Assembly: GCA_905198865.1 (NCBI GenBank)
Contig: CAJKEB010000002.1
Location: 1 to 64,000 of the forward strand
Origin: an uncultured Eubacteriales bacterium
Lineage (GTDB): Bacteria > Bacillota > Clostridia > Monoglobales > Monoglobaceae
Reading direction: 5' to 3'
DNA length: 64,000 nt
Shown here piece by piece: positions 1-8,026 of this stretch. Position 1 is the stretch's first letter. Each line of letters opens with the position of its first letter. A program made the translations under genes and the position numbers. The notes beneath the pieces were generated by a model, which did not search any database, was not told the DNA's origin, and saw only the letters and a list, made by a program, of their open reading frames with translations.

Positions 1-32
1 CATTACCGCCCATTGCATGGTCGGTGTCCGGC

Positions 33-49
33 TGCAAGCTTAGCTTGCA
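33..49. repeat. short perfect palindrome
   Basis: TGCAAGCT is followed after one base by AGCTTGCA. The first 119 bases hold nothing else I can assign. It may be the tail of an intergenic hairpin of whatever lies upstream of the window. Confidence 0.3.
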
Positions 50-119
50 ATAACTGTTTGTCAAACTATAATTTGCCACAGCTCCGATTTGTAATTAACT
101 AAAATTCATAGTCACCACA

Positions 120-591
120 CTACTTTTTCTCTCTTGGGAAAGTTGCCAGCGGCGTCGTAGTCAATGATGAATGATTGACATCAACAATGCTTACTAAATA
201 CTTATTAAGTTCCGTCCCGGGAAAATCAGACAAACTTCCGATGAGAGTTTTATTTTCTTCATCAAAAACATATACCGCTCTGCTGTCATCACTATAAGCA
301 CCGATATACTCATCAAGTCCATCATTTTCAAACCTTGTTTCAACCGTACAATAACAATGCGATGTATTTGCCATATCTATAGTTGTACGCTCCCCGTTAC
401 CTATAACGAACGTCGCAGATTCACATAATCCGTCATGTGGATTGTTAAAGCCTGTTCCGGCATCTGAAGAAACTGACCATCAATATATACGGAAAGCTGT
501 ACAGCAATATCTTCTGCAAAGACAGTACAAAAACTACTGTAAATTAAAGCAATCATCACAATTATAGCTGCAATTTTTTAACACATTTCAC
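120..591 (-). pseudogene. decayed small secreted protein gene
   Basis: The intact open part is 84 codons (374 to 120), but coding signal continues upstream in broken frames. With GTG at 591-589 and an AAAGGA ribosome site nine bases before it, the first codons read MKCVKK. Adding one A to the six-A run at 574-579 would join this to a classical signal peptide (hydrophobic core, then FCTVFA-ED) and the sequence VQLSVYIDGQ. A second shift near 480 is needed to reach the frame of the 84-codon part, which continues upstream as GTGFNNPHDG. The ATG at 601 is in frame with the signal peptide but hits TAA at 578-580. I do not recognise the family. It is probably a pseudogene, though two sequencing errors in one short gene could look the same. 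Confidence 0.5.
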
Positions 592-749
592 TTATATTCA
601 TCCTTTCAGGTTTTTGTTATATTATGTCATTTTTTAATTATATTATCAATATTAGATATAATATGAATATTTTTTATCCATTTAGCGAATAATGAAAAAA
701 ATTCAAATATTTTAAAGTTTAAATATTTATATGAAAGGTGTGTCATAAA

Positions 750-1292
750 ATGAAAGAATTAAAGGGAACAAGAACAGAGGTCAACCTGCTCGCCGCATTT
801 GCCGGAGAATCACAGGCAAAGAACAAGTATACCTACTATGCTAGCAAGGCCAGAAAGGACGGATATATTCAGATTGCTAATATCTTTGAGGAAACCGCCA
901 ACAACGAGCAGGAACACGCCAAGATCTGGTTCAAGCTCCTTCACGGCGGAAATATCGGCGAGACAGCTGACAATTTACTTGACGCCGCCGAGGGCGAAAA
1001 CTATGAATGGACTGACATGTACGCAGGATTTGCCGCAGTTGCACGCGAAGAGGGCTTTAATGAAATAGCCGCTTTGTTTGACGGCGTTGCGGCAATCGAA
1101 AAAGAACACGAGGAACGTTTCAGAAAACTGCTGTCCAATGTCAAAGGTGACTGTGTTTTCTCAAAGGACGGAGACGTTATCTGGCAGTGTCTGAACTGCG
1201 GTCATATTGTTATCGGAAAAAAGGCTCCGCAAGTCTGTCCGGTATGCGCTCACCCGCAGAGCTACTTCCAGGTCAAAACTCAGAATTATTAA
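750..1292 (+). CDS. rbr: rubrerythrin
   Basis: Non-haem iron peroxidase that reduces hydrogen peroxide in the cytoplasm of anaerobes, taking electrons from rubredoxin or NADH-rubredoxin reductase. The 180-residue product has the ferritin-like four-helix diiron domain first: Glu20 in FAGES, then E53-x-x-H56 in NNEQEH, and a second helix pair with EEGFNEIA and EKEHEE. A C-terminal rubredoxin domain follows, with CLNCG and CPVCAH as the four iron ligands. Length is normal for the family. I start at the ATG at 750, not the in-frame GTG at 738, because AAGGTG lies at the right distance upstream. It is monocistronic, with hairpins downstream. The AT-rich upstream region could hold a PerR-type operator, but I see no clear match. 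Confidence 0.95.
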   Translation: MKELKGTRTEVNLLAAFAGESQAKNKYTYYASKARKDGYIQIANIFEETANNEQEHAKIWFKLLHGGNIGETADNLLDAAEGENYEWTDMYAGFAAVAREEGFNEIAALFDGVAAIEKEHEERFRKLLSNVKGDCVFSKDGDVIWQCLNCGHIVIGKKAPQVCPVCAHPQSYFQVKTQNY

Positions 1293-1307
1293 TTTGTTTT
1301 ATTAATT

Positions 1308-1341
1308 AAGGTGCTGTTGCAAATTAATGCAGCAGCACCTT
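1308..1341 (+). terminator. hairpin after rubrerythrin
   Basis: A 13-base-pair stem (one G-T wobble) with an eight-base AT loop starts 16 bases after the rbr stop. There is no U-run after it, so termination is likely but not typical. Confidence 0.5.
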
Positions 1342-1404
1342 ATCCGGTGAATACTACAGAATTAAATAAAAATACGGTTTTGACATCTGTTTTACCCCAA
1401 AACA

Positions 1405-1433
1405 AAATCCACCGCTTGTTTGAAGCGGCGGAT
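1405..1433 (-). terminator. intrinsic terminator of the activase operon
   Basis: AAATCCaCCGCTT pairs with AAGCGGcGGATTT around a five-base loop. On the minus strand a T-rich run (TTTTGTTTT) follows. It lies just past the stop of the TSCPD gene and may also stop transcripts from rbr. Confidence 0.75.
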
Positions 1434-1441
1434 TTAATTTA

Positions 1442-1687
1442 TTACGATATAGCTTCTTTTAGTGCTTGTGCGAGCTGGGCGGGACATGAGGTACCCTTTC
1501 CGTTGCAGTCGATATTCTTAAGCAAATCAACTACCTTTTCGGCTTCCATACCTTCAACCAGCGCCGATATACCCTGAAGGTTACCGTTGCAGCCGCCGAA
1601 AAACGATACGTTTCTGACCTTGCCGTCCTCAATATCAAAAGTTATCTGACGGGAACATGTTCCCTTAGTATTATATGTATATGCCAT
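1442..1687 (-). CDS. TSCPD domain protein (TIGR03905 type)
   Basis: An 81-residue protein of a small family common in Clostridia, named for the C-terminal T-S-C-P motif, seen here as GKGTSCPAQLAQAL. The same motif occurs at the end of some ribonucleotide reductases, but the free-standing protein has no proven role. Conserved cysteines are in GTCSRQ, FGGCNGN, NIDCNG and TSCPAQ, so metal or redox function is plausible. A strong GGAGGT precedes the ATG. It is the last gene of the activase operon, about 30 bases after the ATPase gene. Whether it works with those proteins is unknown. Confidence 0.8.
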   Translation of the reverse strand: MAYTYNTKGTCSRQITFDIEDGKVRNVSFFGGCNGNLQGISALVEGMEAEKVVDLLKNIDCNGKGTSCPAQLAQALKEAIS

Positions 1688-1716
1688 ATAACCACCTCCA
1701 ATTCTTTCTTAAAAGA

Positions 1717-2709
1717 CTAACGTCTTGACGCCTGCGACGCCTTGCTTGTTCCTGCGTACTTGCCGCACTTATCGCCCCAAACTGCCAGAACCTCATTATC
1801 CGAGGAAATAACTCTGATAACTTCGCACATATTTGAGCAGCCGTTACACTCAAAGCTGGTTGGCTTGAACTCAAGTTCAAGCTGTTCAAAGCCCTTGAAG
1901 TTCGGCTTTTCGATATGGTTTTCTTCGATATATTCCTTTGCAAGGATTGCCGAACCTATAGCTCCCATTACATTAAAGTACTTCGGAATAATAACCTTTT
2001 CGCCGACTTCGTCCTCAAAGGCTTTTCTGATACCAACGTTCGCAGCAACACCGCCCTGGAAAATAAACGGCGGTTTAAGCTTCTTCGCACGTGCAAGGTT
2101 ATTGATATAGTTTCTCACAAGCGCTGTACACAAACCTTTTATTATCTCTGCCTTTGAAAATCCATACTGCTGTTTTGCAATCATATCAGATTCGGCAAAA
2201 ACCGTACAGCGTCCCGCTATCCTGACATCCTTTTCCGCTGTCAGAGCCAGCTCGCCGAACTGCTCAATCGGAACACCGAGTCTTTCTGCCTGATGGTCAA
2301 GGAATGAACCCGTACCGGCAGCGCATACTGTGTTCATCGCAAAGTCTGTAACCATTCCGTCCTGAAGAATAATTATCTTAGAATCCTGTCCGCCTATTTC
2401 AAAAATCGTAGACGCGTCAGGGTGAAAATGCAGCGTTGCTGTTGCATGTGCGGTAATTTCGTTCTTTATTACATCAGCACCTACAAGAACGCCGGCAAGC
2501 TCTCTGCCGCTTCCCGTAGTGCCTATTCCGAGGATATCGTCATCACTGCAGCCGATAGCCTCTTTCAGCTTGGTCATGCCCTTCTTTACACTTTCAAGCG
2601 GCTGACCGTTCGCTCTGATATATTGATTAAAGCAAACGTTATAATCGCTGTCCATAGCAATAACGTTTGTACTTACAGAGCCGATATCTATTCCCAAATA
2701 ATACTTCAT
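1717..2709 (-). CDS. BadF/BadG/HgdC-type ATPase, dehydratase activator
   Basis: ASKHA-fold ATPase related to the activator (component A) of 2-hydroxyacyl-CoA dehydratases. It uses ATP to push one electron at very low potential into a partner iron-sulfur enzyme. The 330 residues start with the phosphate-binding GIDIGSVSTNV and contain FEIGGQDSK, CAAGTGSFLD and GRCTVFAESD. The cysteines of the last two are the expected ligands of the [4Fe-4S] cluster bridging a homodimer. The C-terminus adds CNGCSNMC and GDKCGKY, a cysteine-rich extension absent from the simplest HgdC proteins. It is third in the operon after COG3580- and COG3581-like proteins, which are often fused to such ATPases in one long chain. 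The substrate is unknown. Confidence 0.9.
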   Translation of the reverse strand: MKYYLGIDIGSVSTNVIAMDSDYNVCFNQYIRANGQPLESVKKGMTKLKEAIGCSDDDILGIGTTGSGRELAGVLVGADVIKNEITAHATATLHFHPDASTIFEIGGQDSKIIILQDGMVTDFAMNTVCAAGTGSFLDHQAERLGVPIEQFGELALTAEKDVRIAGRCTVFAESDMIAKQQYGFSKAEIIKGLCTALVRNYINNLARAKKLKPPFIFQGGVAANVGIRKAFEDEVGEKVIIPKYFNVMGAIGSAILAKEYIEENHIEKPNFKGFEQLELEFKPTSFECNGCSNMCEVIRVISSDNEVLAVWGDKCGKYAGTSKASQASRR

Positions 2710-2745
2710 ATACTAACTTCTCCTAAATAACCTAAAAATATGTTC

Positions 2746-3957
2746 CTATTTTGTCTGATATTCCGGCGACACCGGTGAGGTCTGCAAATTTTCTTTTACT
2801 TTGTCAACCTTTGTCCCTACTTTTCTTGCAGCGCTTTCTAAAGAATCGGCAACATTGCTCTGCGTTGATTTTTGTTTAGCAAAGTGCTTGCTTCTTATCA
2901 GATCGGTAAACGCCTCAAGACGGGTCTTAACATGCGCCTCGCCCATCTGCTCATCAAGAGAAAGTGAAATTATCGGCATATTGAGCTTTTTTGAAACCGC
3001 AGGGAACTTGCCGAGATTAACAAGCTCAGGCAAGCATGCAAACGGCATAAGGTGAACCACACCGTCAAATCCGCGCTTCGCAAAGTCCAGAACCCAGCCC
3101 ATGTTTTCTTTGTCATGTCCGCCGCAGTTAATCGGCGAAATCTTATCGGAGCTGTTGAAAATCCTGTGTGATCTCGGAAACGGCAGCCATTTCGGCACAA
3201 CATTATGCTCAACCCAGTCGGAAATATATTGAACATTCTCAACCTCTACGCCAAGCGAATTGAGAGTTTCCTCAACATTCTTATTGACGGTCGGCTCCAT
3301 AATAACATAAATCTCACCTACGATACCGACCCGAATACGTTCTTCCTCTTTCACTTCGCGGCGAGGTATGCTTTCAAAAATCTCAAGAGCCTTTTTATAT
3401 GTACGGTTTACGTCACGTATTGTATTTGTCTTTTCAAACATACTTACAATATTTTTCCACGCCTTTGAAAAGTCGCCCTGATTGATTTCGTATGCACGCA
3501 TAATCTTGAGGCGTTTTTCAAGCTTATCCATTTTCTTTATAAGCGCATAGACATATGCCGCAATACCTGCCGCTTTGAATATATTTGTACCGTTAATCAG
3601 CTTCTTTGCGGTAGCTACAAAGCCTTTGAAGTCCTTGAACATATTATCAAACACCATGACCTCGGTTTTATATCCCAGCTCGCTTAAAACCTTCTGATGA
3701 ACATCCGGATACATACCGGCACGGCAGGGACCGTTACCGCCTGAAGATACAATCAGTTCAACGCCCTTTTCGGCACATTCGATATATGTACCGGTCATAA
3801 CCTTAAACGGAAAACAAATGAATTCCGGACTGTATTTTGCACCAAGTTCCATAGTGCGCTGAGAAGGTCTTTCAGGCATGATAACCTCATGACCGAGTTT
3901 TTCCATAAGACGCTTATATCCTGTTACACAGCCCATGTGCGGGAATGATACTTTCAT
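2746..3957 (-). CDS. CoA-dehydratase-like activase-associated protein (COG3581 type)
   Basis: A 403-residue soluble protein resembling the dehydratase (HgdB/HgdC-associated) family. The N-terminus MKVSFPHMGCVTGYKR and the motif CFPFKVMTG are typical, as are NCGGHDKENMG, HLMPFACLPEL and the C-terminal LDEQMGEAHVKTRLEAF. Conserved cysteines suggest an iron-sulfur cluster. In many Clostridia this region is part of a protein of about 1400 residues that also carries the ATPase and DUF2229 parts; here it is a separate gene. Its ATG overlaps the end of the upstream gene by four bases (ATGA), so the two are translationally coupled. The last about 45 residues are polar and poorly conserved. Confidence 0.82.
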   Translation of the reverse strand: MKVSFPHMGCVTGYKRLMEKLGHEVIMPERPSQRTMELGAKYSPEFICFPFKVMTGTYIECAEKGVELIVSSGGNGPCRAGMYPDVHQKVLSELGYKTEVMVFDNMFKDFKGFVATAKKLINGTNIFKAAGIAAYVYALIKKMDKLEKRLKIMRAYEINQGDFSKAWKNIVSMFEKTNTIRDVNRTYKKALEIFESIPRREVKEEERIRVGIVGEIYVIMEPTVNKNVEETLNSLGVEVENVQYISDWVEHNVVPKWLPFPRSHRIFNSSDKISPINCGGHDKENMGWVLDFAKRGFDGVVHLMPFACLPELVNLGKFPAVSKKLNMPIISLSLDEQMGEAHVKTRLEAFTDLIRSKHFAKQKSTQSNVADSLESAARKVGTKVDKVKENLQTSPVSPEYQTK

Positions 3958-4943
3958 GCTTTCACCTCATTAACTTTGCGAATTTTCCTTTTAATCATAT
4001 CGGTAAACGCTTCAATTCTTGTCTGCAAATGACTCTCTCCGGTATGCTCATCTATACGAAGAGTCATAAACGGTACGCCTGAATCGGCAAAATCATGCTC
4101 TATCTCCTTGCCGACTATTGAGTCGGGGCCGCAGCCGAATGCGGTAATATGAATTATGCCCTGAACCTTTAAATCCTTTATCATAACGCTTGCCGACTGA
4201 TAGAGCTTATCGGGGAAGGTCCAGAATATCGGTCGTGTACATTCGTTCCTGTACTTATGCAGCTGCTCAGCCTCAAGCATATCAAAGGTTATGACATTTA
4301 CCTTAAGCTCACGCAGCTTTTTTATAATATTCATACTTATAAACGGATCATACACATTATAAATATATCCAATAAGACCAATTGTTGTCTCATACTCCGG
4401 CAGATTAAAATCTTCAACCGAGGCGCCTTCAAACATAACCTGAGCCGCCTCGTCAAGAGTAAGACCCATATGACAATATTCTCTGAACCTTGCATAATCC
4501 TCAGCTGCGCCCTTAAGCGCTTTCTTCATCTTTCTCATGGGGATACCGAGTTCTTTCGCAACCGGTTCATAGCACTTAGGATCAGCAGTATCTTCACGTC
4601 TGCAATCAATTTCCGCAACAAGCATTTTTGAGCCGGGAATTGACATTTCAACCAGCTCCGGCAACCCAATATACTTCGGACAGAACCAATAATCCTTCTC
4701 AATATGTACAAATCTCGGACAGAAGATATAATCTACATCCTTTTCCATGAGATTAATAACATGACCATTGTAAATCTTAATCGGAAAACATATTTCCGGC
4801 ACGGTTACAGCAATTCCCTTCTGGACAAGAGGCTTCGTAGACTTATCAGAAACTACAACTTCAAAGCCTAAACGCTCAAACAGCGAACGCCACAAGGGAT
4901 AATAGTACTGAAACAGCAATGCTCTTGGAATTCCTATTTTCAT
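3954..4943 (-). CDS. DUF2229 / COG3580 activase-related protein
   Basis: A 329-residue protein of the DUF2229 family, recognised by MKIGIPRALLFQYYYPLW at the start, VPEICFPIKIYNGH, DYIFCPRFV and FCPKYIGLPEL, and by a C-terminal half (TAFGCGPDS, RIDEHTGESHLQTRIEAF) that repeats the pattern of the next gene product. The cysteines fit an iron-sulfur site. No reaction has been shown for the family; the likely role is as part of a multi-subunit ATP-driven electron-transfer enzyme. It is the first gene of the operon, about 90 bases after a good promoter. Confidence 0.82.
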   Translation of the reverse strand: MKIGIPRALLFQYYYPLWRSLFERLGFEVVVSDKSTKPLVQKGIAVTVPEICFPIKIYNGHVINLMEKDVDYIFCPRFVHIEKDYWFCPKYIGLPELVEMSIPGSKMLVAEIDCRREDTADPKCYEPVAKELGIPMRKMKKALKGAAEDYARFREYCHMGLTLDEAAQVMFEGASVEDFNLPEYETTIGLIGYIYNVYDPFISMNIIKKLRELKVNVITFDMLEAEQLHKYRNECTRPIFWTFPDKLYQSASVMIKDLKVQGIIHITAFGCGPDSIVGKEIEHDFADSGVPFMTLRIDEHTGESHLQTRIEAFTDMIKRKIRKVNEVKA

Positions 4944-5040
4944 ATATAAATACTACCTTTCCGCAATTCTTTAATTCTGTAATAACACAATTATAACTTA
5001 AACTTGCGTATATTTATCTCTATTCAATTAGAACAAAGTT

Positions 5041-5069
5041 ATTCTACTCCTATTTTGCAAATTTGTCAA
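5041..5069 (-). promoter_or_regulatory. promoter of the activase operon
   Basis: On the minus strand TTGACA (5069-5064), 17 bases, TAGAAT (5046-5041). The spacer between 4944 and 5237 holds otherwise only AT-rich DNA with no gene I can support. Confidence 0.65.
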
Positions 5070-5237
5070 CAACAGCCCCGTTACATCTTTAACGAAAAGA
5101 ACGTAACTAAAAAAGTCGTTTTTGGTCAAAATTCTAAATAGATATATTATTTATCTATATTTGTAATAAATACATTCCATTACAATATATTCATATAACA
5201 ATTTGTTTACTTTTTTATACATTCAGAGCATATTTTA

Positions 5238-5264
5238 AGCCGCCCTGCATTGTGCAGGGCGGCT
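5238..5264 (-). terminator. strong terminator after the 909-residue SLH gene
   Basis: A perfect 12-base-pair GC-rich stem with a three-base loop lies 33 bases after the stop of the SLH gene at 5297 and is followed on the minus strand by an AT-rich stretch. Confidence 0.8.
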
Positions 5265-5296
5265 CTGAAACTATTTGCAATTTATTACAGTAATCT

Positions 5297-8026
5297 TTAC
5301 TGAATTACAAGCATATCAATCTGCTGATCGATATATTTTGTTCTGATGAATACGCGGTCGCCTATCTGAATATCAAACGGCTCGCCAATAATGATTTCAT
5401 CCTTTTCAGTATCATAGATATAAAGATTTATATCTGTTGTCGGATATGCTCTGAACCACTTCTTATCTGTGAGGTTTGTTGTCTCAACCATGAAGTAGTC
5501 ATATGTGCGCTGTACCTGACCATAGAGTGTGTAGAGCTTATCATTTGATACCTGATAGTTAGACTGGCGATCCTGATTCATCTCAAAGTAGTTGTCAGAA
5601 TTTCCTCTGAGAGAGTAGTTAAACAATACTCTGTATGTGTACAGATAGTCATTTGAACCCTTGTTGTACTGGATAACGTCACCGCGTACCAGATCTCTGA
5701 TACCCTTTTCTTCCAAAGTAGTAAGTGACTCTACCTGAGATACGTCTTCGTCAACCTTAAGAGAAATCAATTCTCCGTTTGACCAACCGCTAACCTCAAG
5801 AACACGCTCCTGCTTCTCTTCGTCCCATGCTGTCGAGAACTTATCGACAATCAATGTATCAGCAGCGTCATCAAGAGTTGTCGGCTCCTTATCCTTAATT
5901 GCTATAACATTTGATACACCGTTTCTGATATCATAAATATCAACTGTGTAAGAACCGTTGGACAAAGCTTCCTTTGTGTCAACCTGGTAGTCTTCATCTC
6001 TGTCTCTGTCTGCAAACGGAACTCTGAAGATTACAGTCGAATCATTAATTGCACAGTTTGCAATCAGGTTGTTATTGTATCTTGCGGTACCGCTGTAGTA
6101 CATACCAAAGTCGAGATCGTCCGGGTCACCAAGTTCTTTTGTGAAGTCCTGAGCAATATACAAAGTTCTGATTTCGCCGGCTGTATTTGTTTCAAATACA
6201 ACAACCTGCGGGTCTTCAAAATATGAAGCATAGTTGTTAGCTATCTCAGATGCAGTTCTCTGCTTAACCTCGCCGTCAACATTTGTGTTAACCTTCTGTG
6301 CCGATACATATTCAGCAACCTTACCGTTCTTATCAAGAATCTTTACTCTGAATCCGTTGTTAAATACGCCGCCTTCTGTGCCAAACTTAAACAGGTAACC
6401 ATAGTTGCCGCCGTTTGATGTAGAAGTGTTGGTGCCAAGAATTCTTCCGTCATAAGTAATCTGGAAATCACTTGAGAATCCGGTATTAATATCCTTTGCA
6501 CAATAAGCAGAAATGAAGTATTGCTTACCGTTTAATTCAATAACCTTGTATGTTCCGGCAGCATAATCCTCTGTATACTCTCTTGAAACCTGACCGGATT
6601 CAACTGTTCTTGAAACATAACCTCTGATGTACTCGCCGTCCTTACTTACTGTGTAAGTGATAGCGTCATTCTTTACAAGCTCTTCAGGCTTAATGTCCTT
6701 GCCGTCAAGTGTAAGTCTTGTTCTGTAAACTGTGTCAAATTTAACCTCAGGAAGCTTTGTTGTCATATTATCCTGGAATATAATCTGATAGTTTGTCTTG
6801 TTGTATCTCTCAAACAAACCGTCGAACTGCTCCTGAATGATTACAGCAGCTGCCTTTGAAGTTGAATCATGTGTAACGACTTTTACATGACCTTCTTTGA
6901 TTTTCAGAGATGTTTCATCAAGGTCATAGAAAGGCTTGCCGTTGTATGACACTTCGGTTGTCGGCAAAATCTGGATTGTTCTCTCATTGTAGTTAGCGTC
7001 GTTATATACAAGCTGAGTTGATGTAAGAGATACTATATCCTTAGCCATTACATCAATTTCACTGTTCTTACCGTTTCTGGGTTCACAGTATACGATATAA
7101 GGTCTTCTGTAGCCGGAAACGTCTTCCATATAATAGAAGTTAACTTCATATCCGAGCAGCGCTTCCATATCCACCTTTGTGTCAAACTGGTAGCATACTC
7201 CGTCGATGATTACTTCGTTCTCAAGGCCAACTTCGTTTGATGAGAAATAAGAGAAGTATGTACCCTCAACCGTACCTGCAAGATTTTCCATCTTATAAGT
7301 CTCGGTAAGAAGCGTCTTTGTTTCGCTCAGCATTGCGTCAGCTGTACCGTCAGCTCTGTAGATAACCTTTTCCATGATGTATGCCTCAAGAGCATTTCTT
7401 ACCATCTGTGACATCTGCATAGCTGTCATTGAGCTTGTATAGCTGAAGTTTAAGTTATCATAAACTCCCTGTGTGGTTGCAAACTTATTGTAACCGCTCG
7501 GGTAGCCGCCGTTAAGCTCACACGCATCCTTAAAGCCGATTGCGCACATAACCATCTTTGTTGCTTCATTAACGAGAATCGGCTCGTCAGGTCTGAATGT
7601 TGAGTTTCCGTCACCATTTAAGATACCGATATCTGTAAGATAGCAAACAGCCGGATAAGCAAAGTGTGACGCATTAATATCAGTGTATGGTGAATAGTCG
7701 TAGTTCGGATAACCGTCGGTATTTGCCTTTATCATCTTTGCAACGATTGTAGCAAACTCGCCTCTTGTTACCTGATCCTTCTGCCAATAACCGTCCTCAA
7801 GCATCTCAAAGATACCGAGAGCGTAATCAAACTTGTAAGCCGCAGCATACTGAACGTCATCGTTCGGCAGTGATGCGAGAGCGGAAGCCGCCGCCGACTC
7901 CAAAACAGCGTCGGCAGCTTCCTGATTAGTTGTTGTTCCGTCTTCGGCATAAGCTACGATTGCAGACATACTGAAAATCATTGCCGCTGCCAAAAGCATT
8001 GAAATTACTCTTTTTAAATTACTCAT
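5297..8026 (-). CDS. SLH-domain surface protein of unknown function
   Basis: A 909-residue exported protein. Residues 1-27 form a signal peptide ending VAYAED. Residues about 60-225 hold three S-layer homology repeats, which bind pyruvylated wall polysaccharide; recognisable pieces are TRGEFATIVAKM, IGILNGDGNSTFRPDEP and NEATKMVMC. The remaining about 680 residues are beta-rich, with no catalytic motif I know. The same layout (N-terminal SLH, long unknown beta-rich part) occurs in the 956-residue protein at 21938, so they may be paralogous structural proteins. The start overlaps the end of the pectate lyase gene by eight bases, with GGAGGG inside that gene, so it is probably translated by coupling. 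Confidence 0.85.
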   Translation of the reverse strand: MSNLKRVISMLLAAAMIFSMSAIVAYAEDGTTTNQEAADAVLESAAASALASLPNDDVQYAAAYKFDYALGIFEMLEDGYWQKDQVTRGEFATIVAKMIKANTDGYPNYDYSPYTDINASHFAYPAVCYLTDIGILNGDGNSTFRPDEPILVNEATKMVMCAIGFKDACELNGGYPSGYNKFATTQGVYDNLNFSYTSSMTAMQMSQMVRNALEAYIMEKVIYRADGTADAMLSETKTLLTETYKMENLAGTVEGTYFSYFSSNEVGLENEVIIDGVCYQFDTKVDMEALLGYEVNFYYMEDVSGYRRPYIVYCEPRNGKNSEIDVMAKDIVSLTSTQLVYNDANYNERTIQILPTTEVSYNGKPFYDLDETSLKIKEGHVKVVTHDSTSKAAAVIIQEQFDGLFERYNKTNYQIIFQDNMTTKLPEVKFDTVYRTRLTLDGKDIKPEELVKNDAITYTVSKDGEYIRGYVSRTVESGQVSREYTEDYAAGTYKVIELNGKQYFISAYCAKDINTGFSSDFQITYDGRILGTNTSTSNGGNYGYLFKFGTEGGVFNNGFRVKILDKNGKVAEYVSAQKVNTNVDGEVKQRTASEIANNYASYFEDPQVVVFETNTAGEIRTLYIAQDFTKELGDPDDLDFGMYYSGTARYNNNLIANCAINDSTVIFRVPFADRDRDEDYQVDTKEALSNGSYTVDIYDIRNGVSNVIAIKDKEPTTLDDAADTLIVDKFSTAWDEEKQERVLEVSGWSNGELISLKVDEDVSQVESLTTLEEKGIRDLVRGDVIQYNKGSNDYLYTYRVLFNYSLRGNSDNYFEMNQDRQSNYQVSNDKLYTLYGQVQRTYDYFMVETTNLTDKKWFRAYPTTDINLYIYDTEKDEIIIGEPFDIQIGDRVFIRTKYIDQQIDMLVIQ

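Noticed and set aside
634..662. PerR operator upstream of rubrerythrin
   Set aside because: There is an imperfect AT palindrome, but it does not match the TTATAAT-N-ATTATAA pattern well enough.
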